Shown here piece by piece: positions 46,861-57,828 of a DNA stretch of 64,000 bases; position 1 is the stretch's first letter, and each line of letters opens with the position of its first letter. Made by a program: the position numbers and the translations under genes. The stretch is taken from the NCBI GenBank assembly GCA_963995525.1, contig OZ023214.1:46681989-46745988 (forward strand). Direction: 5' to 3'. Under the pieces are notes generated by a model, which saw only the letters and a program-made list of their open reading frames with translations, did no database searches and was not told the DNA's origin. This stretch comes from Escarpia spicata (lineage: Eukaryota; Annelida; Polychaeta; Sabellida; Siboglinidae).

Positions 46861-47279
46861 AAAACAGCAAATGTCAGCTGGCTACCACAAAAAGTGTTAA
46901 CTGTTTGGGCTCGCAGCTATTACCGGATATTGCGTTTTTAGGCGTCATGTGCTCGACAAAAAAGCCTGACTGTCATAAATTCACACTTTCTGTGCCCACA
47001 TTTTAAAAATAGCCGGTTCATTTTGAAAAGACTGACGCAAGAGCTGCAAATTTATATTCGCATGTGGATCGCAAAACTTGCCGTCGCCGAAGACGAAAGG
47101 GGACACATGTGTCAAGGTATGCCGTCCGACGAGCATTGACACATGTATCGCGTCGACTTAGCGAACATTCCTGAAACGCTGCCAACAGTATGGACATTAG
47201 TGAACTGTTAAGCAAGAGAAGGTAGACCACAGAGACTATGTATAACAATGTCAACAAAAATAAACATTGGGAAGGCTTG
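46861..47279. other. no gene recognised
   Basis: Non-repetitive DNA between the tetranucleotide array and the LINE endonuclease fragment. Confidence 0.4.
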
Positions 47280-47790
47280 ATAATTAAAGTAAATGGTGGC
47301 AACTTGTCAAAAACATTAACTATTGGGAACATACACTGTATATAGACCACCAAGAACACATAATAAAGAGATAAATGCCTTTATAAATTGTCATCAGTTG
47401 TAGCATCATTGGTAATAATATTAATTTTCTCACAAACTCTTTTGATACCTTAACATCACCCAGCCTTTACCCCCAAATAACTCTCCCCACCAGATTTACA
47501 AGATCAAACGGAACGCTGATAGCCAACTTTTTTCTGCAAACTTGGTAAAGCTGTTTTAGAAAGTACGGCAGAGATATTAAAGATTTTCTGATCATCAGCC
47601 ATACGTCATAATTTGAGATATTACCCAAAAGAGAGAACCTCCTCCCAAATATATAAAAATAAATATTTTAAGCAAACAGGCAATGCAAACTTAAATTGGA
47701 AAAAAAATTACAGTAAGTATATGCACATATTTGAATACATCAGCCGATGTGTAAGATATAAAGGACAACATATATTAAAATATATATATA
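47280..47790 (+). pseudogene. CR1-like LINE endonuclease fragment
   Basis: Translating across frames: GGNLSKTLTIGNIYRPPRTH (the GNIYRPP motif) near 47,297-47,356, an internal loss, then a PTRFT-like region and FFCKLGKAVLESTAEILK with SDHQPYV near 47,500-47,610, then PPKYIKIN near 47,645. These are the middle and final motifs of the LINE endonuclease in the right order. The GDxN block is missing and no reverse transcriptase follows. A similar piece occurs in the LINE at 59.6-62.0 kb (minus). Confidence 0.65.
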
Positions 47791-48309
47791 TTTTAATAAT
47801 TGGTTATAACTACCGTGGCTCCCATGATAGCGACAGCATGTCTTAGTGGATGCCACTGACCTCCTTGTGTGTCTTAAAACAAAAGGTATATTTTTCTGCT
47901 TTAATCATTTATTATTTCTACCTTTAAACAATGGTGTATAATATATATGCACATTTTATTTTATTTGTGGTAATGCATATACCTGACCTGTTTATTGTGT
48001 TATTATTGTGTTACATTTGTTGGGGTCAAAATTAACTTCTTGTTCTTGTCTTCCTTTTTCTTCTTCGGCAAACGGTACCCATAAATCAGCAAAAAATAAC
48101 TAAGAAACTCAACATGTTAGTAAAGTTAATTCTCCTATTTCATGCATACGTGCAGAACACCAAAGGAAGCCTGAGGAGATTATGTTTATCTATATTTGTC
48201 TTTTTTCCAGTATTCTTAAGTCGGCTATAACAGAACTGTGAATGTCGCCATCAGTTGCTATGATGCAAATGTCAACCGTCATTCGCCGCGTTAATTCATA
48301 ATATTTTAG
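47791..48309. other. no gene recognised
   Basis: AT-rich; nothing found on either strand. Confidence 0.4.
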
Positions 48310-48500
48310 TGTATTGTATTTACATTATGGTTTAGTTAATGGACAGATTGTGGATGACAGCGGAGGGACGTCAGCAGACCTTCCGAAGTGAAACAACGTA
48401 CATCATCAGGAACCAAGAGACATATTACGAAATCAAACAGCAAGCCGCAGGACTCGACTGCGCAGCAGACGAGATGTTCTACTTAATCCGGACACCAGGT
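48310..48500 (+). repeat. direct repeat, copy of 38,705-38,905
   Basis: Here an open frame (48,339-48,608, 89 codons) covers the repeat. In the other copy the frame shifts midway. No family recognised. Confidence 0.75.
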
Positions 48501-48699
48501 GTCATCCTCCGTGCCACGAACTACGTCAGTGGCAGTATCAATTGTCTTGCTTCATTTTTTATTTTTAGATTTTGTTGTGTTGAAATTATTCGATACATAT
48601 CGACGTAGGTCGTGCGTCAGTGAATAACACTCTCATGAAGTGTTCTTTGTTTTCGTGCTGCGTCAAGGAAAGTCGCGACATTCCATTATACCAGTGTGA

Positions 48700-49140
48700 A
48701 AAAAATATGAACTTATGTCACTTTTGATAGTACCAAAATATTTTCATTTTTCATTTTAGATTTGGCTGGATTTTATTATGGTGATGTAGAGTGTATAACT
48801 ATAGTGCATATTTACAAACATAACAAATTGAATTCCAATTTATTTGAGGTAATTTTTGTATATGAGATTTTCGATAGAAAAAGTGGTTGCTGTTTTTATG
48901 GCGTGAACATCGCCAAATACCTCTAATAATTTGCGTTGCATGTATGCTAACTTGTGAAGACACCGCCCCCGGAGATTCGACCGCGTTGCACTTGTCGCTG
49001 CCTCGCATTTACGCAACCGTTCGTTCCACTTCGCAGTTTCACACCTGATCTGTCAAAGCCAACATTGTAAAGAAGTACAAACACGTTAACTGGAATAGAC
49101 AAATTAATCACTGTGTTGAGCTTTTTATGTGTACGCGGTT
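48700..49140 (+). repeat. dispersed repeat family F1, third long copy
   Basis: Direct match of about 33,140-33,560 and inverted match of about 12,730-13,120. It ends at TGTGTACGCGGTTGCG, next to the microsatellite. Confidence 0.8.
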
Positions 49141-49146
49141 GCGGTA

Positions 49147-49255
49147 CATTCACACACATACACACACGCACACGCACACACGCACACACGCACACACGCA
49201 CACACGCACACACGCACACACGCACACACGCACACACGCACACACGCACACACAC
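49147..49255. repeat. (ACACACGC)n repeat
   Basis: 8-bp units of alternating purine-pyrimidine sequence. Confidence 0.97.
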
Positions 49256-49261
49256 ATATAT

Positions 49262-49820
49262 ACATATATATGTATATATGTATGCATGTATGTATGTATG
49301 TATGTATGTATGTATGTATGTATGTATGTATGTGTGTATGTGTGTATGTATGTATGTATGTATGTATGTATGTATGTATGTATGTATGTATGTATGTATG
49401 TATGTGTGTATGTGTGTATGTATGTATGTATGTATGTATGTATGTATGTATGTATGTATGTATGTACGTATGTACGTATGTACGTAAGTATGTGTGTATG
49501 TGTGTATGTGTGTATGTATGTATGTATGTATGTATGTATGTGTGTATGTGTGTATGTGTGTATGTGTGTATGTGTGTATGTATGTATGTATGTATGTACG
49601 TACGTATGTACGTATGTACGTAAGTATGTATGTGTGTATGTGTGTGTGTGTGTGTATGTGTGTATGTGTGTATGTGTGTATGTGTTTATGTATGTATGTA
49701 TATATGTATTAATGTATGTATGTATGTAAGCATGTATGTATGTATGTATGTATGTATGTATGTATGTATGTATGTATGTATGTACGTATGTATGTATGTA
49801 TGTATGTATGTATGTGTGTA
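49262..49820. repeat. (TATG)n array with TGTG and TACG variants
   Basis: About 560 bp with higher-order structure: blocks of TATG alternate with TGTGTATG and TACGTATG blocks. The block CGTATGTACGTATGTACGTAAG occurs at about 49,466 and 49,602, suggesting internal duplication of about 135 bp. Open frames across it are artefacts. Confidence 0.97.
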
Positions 49821-49969
49821 CCAGTAAGCACATATGCAGGAACGCACGCGTACACAGACGCTCGCATGTATGCACGATCGCCAGTTAATACGCAAAAGCC
49901 TCAGTTTCCTAGAAGTTTGGGTCAATGTCAATTTCACTGTGGACTTGTTGAGGTCTTTATAGCTTTAAC

Positions 49970-51905
49970 GCTTCCCCATGTATCAGCTCAGAATGAAACA
50001 CTTGCTTGCTCTCCTGTCAGATCTACCAAGCATTTCTTTGTCTAAACTGTCATATTGTTACTTTACAAGCTCATAACCATCCACCGAGCAACACGGCGAT
50101 TACCGCCATTATATAACAATTACAATTACAGTTATAAATAACTACCTTACTGTTGCTTTAAAAGCATCGCAAATTGGCAGAGCAAAGGCCAATGTTTCTA
50201 GGAAGCGATTGAACATAAAAAATAGGTGAGTGGACCACGGCATCTGGGATGAACATGTACATGTAGTACCTCTAAATTACCGTGTCAGTAGACCAAATAG
50301 TTGTACACATAATATAATAAGATATATGGAAACATTCGGAATATATTGCAACACAGCTTGGCCTAAGCCGAGACTGCTTGTGATTTGGAATAAAACGTTG
50401 CTAATAAAGCAGAGTAGTTACAAGAAGACCTCAATAAATTTTGAGGAATAATGGAGACTCACGTTATGATTATTTGTTTACAATATGCCGACTACATTAT
50501 AGCGAGTATTGGTTAAGTGTCTTCATGTATACCTCTATGTTGTACAGAAACTGATTCCCGAAACAAAAACCGCTCAGCGTGCTTCTGGGTCGGGGCGTCA
50601 TGGTCGTTGTTTTCAAAACCTATTTTGTTGATTTTAACCAAATCTTCAATTAAGCGGATGCCTTCTTGACGACCCATTGTAGGGAGTCGGAAATCCGTCA
50701 CATTCCATATTATACCATGGGACAGCCATGCTGACGAAAGACTTGTAGTTATTAGCTTATATAATGAATCCATGATCCATGGAGAGAATTCATGTCGTCC
50801 GGTAGCTTTGCTTCCAGCCAGTAGTTCTGATCATCATACTCCGCAGAGTGCCTGGTCACACTTTTCTCTCATGGTATAACCATTTAAACTTCCCCGTGTG
50901 AGTTACATTCTATTTCCACACAACCACGACTTCCTCTTTGCCAACTAGCTTACATTGTTACTAGGTGGCATGGTGTTTAAACTATCCGCAAGGGGGTGAC
51001 ACGATTTTGCAGTTATAATTTTCTACTTTTTAATTCATATCCTTCATTCTGGTGAGACTATTGACTGACAAATTAATATACTTTTGTTTTGATCACTAAT
51101 ATGTGATGGTCTCTTGAGGCATCATGCAAATAGTCAGCATTTTTCAGAATAGGCATGCCAAGCCGAAATATATGCTTGCATTGAGGTGGTCACTGCCGAT
51201 GATTTAAATATCGCAGGTCTGAGTCAGAACTATGGGGATTTGGGGATCTAAGCGCGAAATGTTTTGTTGAGGGGGCAGGACCGGAAAATTAGCCTCACTA
51301 TTTTGACAAAGGATGGAGGTGAAGTTTGTTGGTGAGCCTCAAGGCGGGTGCAGGTGGATTGTTTTAATGAAACTCAGTCCCCAATATTCACCACGTTCCG
51401 ACGCCAATGTACATGCTAAACGTATGTAACACTGGCTACACGTCGTAATTGGAAACGTATTCAAAATTGATTGTGAGATCCGGTGCTCTGCACAATACGT
51501 CCTATGTTCAACTGACGTCTACATAATCCAGGAACGTGATATTGCGGTTTTAAAATACATTTACTTATAAAGAAAGTATTCACGATATATCCTAAGTAAA
51601 TTCCAATAGAATGGAAGTTAAAACGTCGGATTCTCAATCGCGAGGCACGATGGATGAATACTCTTGCTGTCATTCGAAGTCTGAACAATTCCGGGCATAC
51701 CTAACACCACGTTGCCCCAGTTCACTAAAGCATTAGTTGTATTTCGCGAACTGGTACCTCTTGTTTGTGCAATAATTACACAGCGGGTGACATTCTCGCA
51801 GATAATGAGGCAGATTCTTTCATAGAGGCAACACATCAATTAGAACTTGGTTTTACGTGCAGAATATTAGCATTGTTCGACCCCATTTTCTGTTTAAATA
51901 TTACT
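49970..51905 (+). repeat. inverted segmental copy of 15,270-18,330
   Basis: See the 16,180-18,330 entry for pairs. 51,720-51,905 matches the LINE 3' region at 15,270-15,470. About 700 bp of LINE sequence (15,470-16,180 equivalent) are deleted here near 51,600-51,720. The copy is cut off at 51,902 by the tail of the next LINE. Confidence 0.8.
50572..51045. other. 470-bp stretch absent from the paralogous copy
   Basis: The paralogous position (about 16,665-16,780) has only about 110 bp. It covers most of a minus-strand frame of 86 codons (50,773-50,513) with GRQEGIRLIEDLVKINKIGF. No family recognised. Confidence 0.4.
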
Positions 51906-54370
51906 TATTTACTTACTGCCCGTTACGCCCCCTGGCGTTTAGGGCAGCGGCGAAGTACCTCTACCTCTGTCTGTCTCCGTCCATTCGCTGTATGGTGCCC
52001 CAGCTGTGGTTCATTTCCCTCAACTCCGCCTCCACTGTTCTTCTCCGTGTTGTTTTTGGGCGCCCACGTTTTCGCTTCCCTTCTGGTGTCCACCAGACAA
52101 CTGTTTTTGTGATGGCTTCTGCATCCATGCGAAGGACATGTCCAATCCAGCTCCAGCGTCTTGTTTGAATGATGGTGGGCATGTCCTCTTGCTGGCATTG
52201 GGGAAGCAACTCCTGGTTGGATAGTTCTTGGCCAGAAGATTCCGAGGATTTTTCTGAGGCAGGTTGCGTGGAAGGTAAACTGTCTTGATACGTCCTGCTC
52301 CGTCATTATCCAGCACCCCGCTCCAATGTTGACACCCCGAAACTGTGGAAAATTCTGAGTTTTGTCCTTCTGCTGTGCTGTGCTGATCGCCAAACTGCAC
52401 GTAGGCTCATGAAGGCATTCCGTGCCTAGTTCAGTCTGTTGTGGATGTCCATGCCAGCTGCTCCATCTTGGCTAATGATACTTCCAAGGTAAGCGAATGT
52501 TTCAGTGCTGGAAAGGACCGTGTTGTTCATCTTCACTGAGGACGGCATGTAAACATTCAATGTCATGACTTTCGTCTTCTTCTGGCTGATTCGCAAACCA
52601 ACCTGACGGCCAAATCTGCTAAGGCGTGTTGACTTCTCTTGGAGGTGTTCGTGAGTGTGGGACAGTAGATGAAGTCCAGATCCTCTAGTGCAGAAAAAGG
52701 AATTCAGCGAAGCACTCTTGGTACATCTTCAGTCACTCGTTGCAAGACCCAGTCGATAACAACTTTGAAAAGAACAGCTGACATAACACATCCCTGTCTC
52801 ACACCAGCCGTAACCTCAAAGTAAATATCGCAGCTTCCAACATTGCTCGGTGAAATCGGTGAAGAAATCTTTGGTGATGTTGACGAAGTGTTGTGGTATT
52901 CCGTATGATCTGCGAATGCATCAGAGGCAGTCTCTGTGGATGCAGTGTTATGTACAGCTGTCTTTGCCACTCTGAACATTGCTCGATGATATTCCTCAGC
53001 GTAACAATCTGGTCAAAGCATCCCCTTCCTCTGCGAAACCCAGCCTGTTCCTTCCGTAGTGTTGCATCTATGGCCTCTATGATCTGCTGCATGATGATCT
53101 TGCATAGGATCTTGCTTGATACTGACAAAACAGTGATCCGTCGCCATACGTTACAGTCGATAAGGGCCCCCTTCTTATGTATCTTGACGATCACTCCCTT
53201 GGTCCATTCTGTTGGTACCTGCTCCCGTTCCCGTTCCCGTTCCCGTTCCCGTTCCCGTTCCCGTTCCCGTTCCCGTTCCCGTTCCCGTTCCCATATGACT
53301 GTGAAAAAGGGTTTCAGGATCTTAACTGCAAGCTCTGGTTCTCTGGGGAGTATCTGTATTTATCTACATATCTGTGTGCTTCTTCCATAATAGCTTCCTC
53401 TTCTGGTGGAGACCTGTTTAGTACTTCACTAAAGTGTTCTGTCATCAAGTTTCATGCTCCTTCTCTGTTGTGAGGAGATTTCCTTGCTTTTCTTTAATTG
53501 GATATTTGAAACGGTACGACATTTCCCGCTAATTATCTTGGTTATTTTGTACATGGTTTCTTACTTACTGTTCGCTTCTTCCGCTCGTTTTGCCAGGTCT
53601 TCCATGTAAGCACACGTCTTTTGTCATTCCGATATTCTTCTCTATATTGCTCTTGGTATCTTTCTTTTAGTCTTTCTGATTTAGCTTCTTTGTTGCTCTT
53701 ATATTGTTGATTGCTTACAATGTTGTTAATGTAATCCAGTCTAATATCTTCCTCTGCCTGTGTCCTAGGCTGACTTCACTGATCGTAGTGTAGGTGGAGG
53801 CTATCTGGCTCCAGGTTGTGTGTCGATGTCTTCTGTGGAATCGTTTTCTTCTTCAAGGCCGCTCAGAAGTCGAAATCTATTTTTTACATCAAGAATGAAA
53901 CTTTTCTTCACTGCTGGGTTCTTAAGCCTCTTAACATCATATCTGTTTTTAATCATTATACGGTGTCCTGTACTTTTCAGTTTTAACTTGATGTAAGCTG
54001 TGATGGTCACTTCCGATATTTGGTTTTCGCTTCACTATCACGTCTAATAGAGAGTGGTGCCACTTGCCGTTGATCATCAGATGGTCAATATGATTACGGC
54101 CCTTTCGGTGTGGTGAGTACCAAGTCAGTTCGTGACTGTTCGCGTGTTGGAAAGGGTCCCTCCAATGATAAGATTGTTCATGCCACAAAAGTTCACCAGT
54201 CATTCACCATTGTTGTTCATGCTGCCACATCCGTTCCTTCCCATGGCCCTGTCGTTGTGGGTGATGTCGTTTCCAACTTTTGCATTCAGGTTTCCCATGA
54301 CAATTGTGAGGACATGTCGTTGTGACCTGATCACTTCTGCTTGAAGGCTTTGATAGAAAGCGTCCTTGTC
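51902..54370 (-). mobile_element. RTE-like LINE, 5'-truncated, inactive
   Basis: On the minus strand: endonuclease end with IVMGNLNAKVGND (the GDLN motif with D to N) near 54,310, WYSPHRKGRNHIDHLM near 54,120-54,070 and IGSDHHSL (SDHH) near 54,020. A linker (VKKSFILDVKNRF) follows near 53,905. The reverse transcriptase has VIVKIHKKGALIDCNVWRRI from about 53,195, RKEQAGFRRGRGCFDQIVTL near 53,060, LYI then a gap, and VRQGCVMSAVLFKVVIDWVL near 52,800. The C-terminal tail has RWSWIGHVLRMD, TPEGKRKRGRPKTTRRRTVE and NHSWGTIQ near 52,160-51,980, with stop TAA at 51,913-51,915 and a TAAG-type tail. The catalytic FADD block is not readable. Several frame changes. Confidence 0.85.
53223..53292. repeat. 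(CCCGTT)n hexanucleotide repeat within a LINE ORF
   Basis: About 11.5 perfect units at the junction upstream of the VIVKIHKKG block. In the LINE frame it adds a simple dipeptide repeat. On the plus strand it reads (RS)n or (FP)n, which are artefacts. Confidence 0.97.
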
Positions 54371-55535
54371 CAGATCCAGTTATTTTATATATTAAAGAAT
54401 CAATCCAGGCTGATGAAATAAAATGAGAAAGAGAAGCAAATTGCGAAGAAGCTGTATGGTGTAACATAGTTACAGGAAACTCAACGTTATCGGTTGGGTG
54501 TAACTAACATAGGATTAGTTTATCGAAGTCCAAACATAAGCACAGAAGAGAACGAAAAATAACAAAACACATTAAGGAAAGTGAGCAAACGGGACCATGT
54601 TATTATGGGGGATTTTAATCATGGGCATATACAATGGACATCTCTACAGAGTATGGGTTTTACGTTTTAGTACAAGATAGTTTCCTTTCTCAAGATGTGC
54701 TAGAACCAACGAGGGGTGAGAATGTGTTAGACATAGTTTTGTCCTCACAGAATGAATTAGTTGAGAATGTCAAGATATGCGAGTCACTGGGGAGTAGTGA
54801 TCACAAACAGATACATTTTACCATCAAAGTAACAGCAGAAAGGAATAGTAAAAAACAATACAGGAAAAATTCCCACAAAGAACTATATAGGGACATGAGA
54901 AACTATTTAGCAAAGATAGATTGGAAAAACACACTAAAGAATAAGACAGCAAGAGAACGCTGGCATATTTTAAAGAGTGAAATTGAGTGCATCGTCGATA
55001 AATTTGTTCCCTTGAAAAAACAAGGGAAACGGTCCATAAAGAATAACTTATCGAACGACGAACGAAGCCATTACAAAACAATTAAGTAGAAACAAATGAT
55101 GTGGAAGTCCTATAGGCGTACTGGAAATGATGAAGACTACAACATTCATAAAGAAGCACTAAACCAAGCTACAGCTGTAAATATAAATTCAAAGAGAAGC
55201 TATGCAAAAAAATAGCTTGTAATATAAAACCAGACAGCAAGAGTGTTATGCGTATGTTCGAAGCAAACAGACAGTTCAGGATAAGTTCGGTCCTCTAGAA
55301 GATAGTGCTGGAAATATAATAACTGAGGGATTCTTAATGGCATAAGACCTGAATTAATATTTTAGTTCGGTGTTTACCAGAAAAGGTATATGTTCACTGC
55401 CAGTACCAGAGGCTATGTTCAAGGGGACTGATTGAGAGTATTTAGGACAGTTAATTGTAACCCAGAATTTGTAGCTAAGGACACTAGGGCTATGTAGATT
55501 AATAAATCACCTGGAGTGGATGGGATGCGCGGCCC
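54370..55535 (+). mobile_element. CR1-like LINE, both ends truncated
   Basis: The endonuclease begins VILYIKESIQADEIK at 54,376, then EAVWCNIVTGNSTL, and a MGDFNHGHIQW-like block near 54,605-54,635 (GDFN partly frame-shifted). An open stretch 54,634-55,089 has VLEPTRGENVLDIVLSS, SLGSSDHKQIHF (SDHxxI) and FVPLKKQGKRSIK. The pre-palm region then runs to SVFTRKG, the pattern LPVPEA and KSPGVDGM near 55,505-55,530, where it breaks off before the reverse transcriptase palm. It abuts the RTE-like LINE, so one truncated the other. Confidence 0.8.
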
Positions 55536-55791
55536 GCCATTTATACATACCGTTAGGCAGATTACATGTCGATAGGCGTTTACATTTTGTGCGCAGCTTG
55601 ACAATATGTTTCGGGTAGTTTGTGGATTTTCTATTAGAACCGTTTGAGACAGGCACGCACTGAGAACATATGGAAAAGAAGGTGTCCATAAAGGTCGTGA
55701 GTATTGTGTTTTTAGAGAAAATATATCCGCCCGTCTAAAGTCATAATGATTCTGAGTATGTTGTGACCCGGGTGGTGCAAAATATATGTTG

Positions 55792-55851
55792 AGAGTGAAA
55801 ACTAGTGCCACGAGATCGCTAGCTCTATCGCGTGGCACTAGTTTTCACTCT
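55792..55851. repeat. perfect 21-bp inverted repeat with 18-nt loop
   Basis: The arm AGAGTGAAAACTAGTGCCAC with a final G (55,792-55,812) is perfectly complementary to 55,831-55,851. No flanking coding sequence. It could be two fused transposon ends, a foldback remnant or a structured RNA. Confidence 0.9.
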
Positions 55852-56540
55852 AGTTATCAGTTGCATCAGCCACAGCCAAGGGGTCGGTAGAAAGTACAAG
55901 ATTTAGTGTGTTGTTGCCACGGGTTGGGAAATTTGCATGCTGGGTTAGAGCATTTTAATTAACGCAGTCAATGAAAAAATCATATGGTTGAATCCTGAGA
56001 AAACTGTCTAAGGGCAAACTAAACGTTTGCAATATTATTTCAATCATGTGATGCTTATTTTAATCTATGGTGTGTATTTTAAGCGGGTGTCCGGAAGACC
56101 CAGACGGGAACGGACGCGGAAGTAGACGCAGCTATCTCTGCCTGCCTCAAGTATGCTCGAGACAGAAGTGGTGGCGTCGGCAGACAGAAGACCACAGTAG
56201 CTTGAAAGTCTAGAACATGCACAGTAGTTTAAAGACTTTCCGATTATTTCTGATGCTTTTTGACATGACATTGAATGTGTATACTTTGTTTAATAAAATA
56301 ATGTTACTTTATCAGAACGTCCGGATTTGGTAATTGTGTAGTTCTCAAAACACGCATTTCGTAATTATTTTAGAATTGGATTTAATCACTTCTGTAGTTG
56401 ATTCATGTAAAGCTGCTGACGTCCATGGGTTCTCTATTGAGCTAAATACATTCAGACGTTGTAGAGAATATGCTCCTTGTTCACAAATCAAATGGGCTCA
56501 TATTTAATAACATACTTGCAGAATAATATGACTCGGGATA
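55852..56540. other. no gene recognised
   Basis: Ordinary AT-rich DNA; one AATAAA context near 56,290. Confidence 0.4.
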
Positions 56541-56547
56541 ACGTACA

Positions 56548-56548
56548 C

Positions 56549-56582
<34 letters not shown>

Positions 56583-56606
56583 TGATTATATATATATATA
56601 TTGATT
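56548..56606. repeat. (TA)n microsatellite
   Basis: Two TA runs separated by CTGATTATAT. Confidence 0.95.
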
Positions 56607-56690
56607 ATATCTGGTTTCAATCGTAGCGATGTCAATATATATATATATATATATATATATATTGACATCGCTACGATTGAAACCAGATAT
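56607..56690. repeat. perfect 84-bp palindrome
   Basis: ATATCTGGTTTCAATCGTAG (56,607 onward) continues into CGATGTCAAT and an (AT)n centre, and is mirrored exactly to 56,690, so each arm is 42 bp. It could extrude as a cruciform. Confidence 0.95.
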
Positions 56691-57110
56691 CGAAACGACG
56701 TGGAAAACCGAAGTTGATCCAAATATCAAATCTAACCGTATTCTACACCACCATCACGTTGAATCCATATGTAAATATGATGTGGAAAACCGACGTTGGA
56801 CAAACTATACAATCCAACCGGTTTTCTACACCGCTACACCGTCGAAACATGACGTCGAAACAACGTATAAACATGACGTCGATCCAACTTTCAAATTCAA
56901 CAAGTTTTCAACATCGCTACGATGTTGAAATAAGACATCGATTCAACATCGAAACATGACGTTTACGCAACGCTGATACGTGACGTTGGGCCCACGTGGA
57001 AACCTGACGTCGAAACGACTTAAACACATGACGTAGCTTCAACTTTCAAATCCAGCTTCAAAATGACGTTGACGCAACGTTTTTTCCCACGTCATTTTGT
57101 CCGCTGGGTT
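56691..57110. repeat. degenerate short-period repeat with ACGTC/GACGT cores
   Basis: Repeated variants of CATGACGTCGAAACAACGT and CAACATCGAAACATGACGT at spacings of about 20-45 bp, ending ...TTGTCCGCTGGG near 57,110. The right palindrome arm is its first unit. It resembles non-autonomous DNA-transposon interiors seen in marine animals; the class is unknown. Confidence 0.6.
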
Positions 57111-57597
57111 ATTTGTTTCAACATCAAAACATAATAAGCAAATGGCATTAAAAATTATACAAACATGTATGATACTTGCAGAAATTAAATATAATATTAT
57201 ACTATAACTAATCATTGTTAGTGAACATAATATTACAATTTGCAACAAAAAGAAACACGAAATTGCTGTAGGACGGGAGACCCTTAATCAAACCAAAACT
57301 GGTCATTATTGGAAAGCCACATGAATAGTATAGGAACAGTAGACACTAATTTAAGCAGAAGCGAGCCAAAAAGTTAGGGCAAGCAAATGTCGCAATAGTA
57401 ATGTCCGTATCTAAACCGTGAAGTCACATTGACCACGGGAACTCCATAATATAATCATATATCACGAAAGGTAAGGTTTTTGGTGTGGATTTTGAACTCT
57501 GTTAAAATACACCAGGTGGAGTGTTTGTGTTTGCGCTGTGACTAAGCACAACCAGGAAGCTATGCGACGCTGGGGCGGCCCCGATAGTCGGCGAGGT
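57111..57597. other. no gene recognised
   Basis: Nothing coding seen; GC-richer toward 57,560-57,600. Confidence 0.4.
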
Positions 57598-57828
57598 TTA
57601 TGCGTCGTTTTCTAAATGCTTCGATACTAACCACGGCATTGCTCTGGGTGTGTATTCGTATCGAGGACGGCCGTACACCATGAAATCGCTGTCCGTGTTT
57701 CTGGTGTTTTGACGCTGTGTTTGTGTGAATCCTCGGATCTCCCTGGCCTCAAGATACGCCTCTCTGCAACTGGATTGGATTACGGTCGGTAAACATGATC
57801 TGTATTTAAGCCTGTTGAATGAAGACAT
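57598..57828 (-). CDS. possible small protein or first exon (76 aa), weak
   Basis: A minus-strand frame in a GC-richer patch, with MSSFNRLKYRSCLPTVIQSS at its start, EAYLEAREIRGFTQTQRQN in the middle and YTPRAMPWLVSKHLENDA at the end. The composition (balanced, hydrophilic, Arg/Tyr-rich) looks more protein-like than its AT-rich neighbours, and no repeat covers it. No motif, signal peptide or family recognised. A lone frame of this length can occur by chance. Confidence 0.25.
   Translation of the reverse strand: MSSFNRLKYRSCLPTVIQSSCREAYLEAREIRGFTQTQRQNTRNTDSDFMVYGRPRYEYTPRAMPWLVSKHLENDA

Noticed and set aside
52893..53473. (RS)n- and (FP)n-containing plus-strand frames resembling an SR protein
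   Set aside because: They are the CCCGTT hexanucleotide read on the strand opposite a LINE.
54110..54344. Plus-strand frames of about 70 codons
   Set aside because: Antisense shadows of the RTE-like LINE endonuclease.
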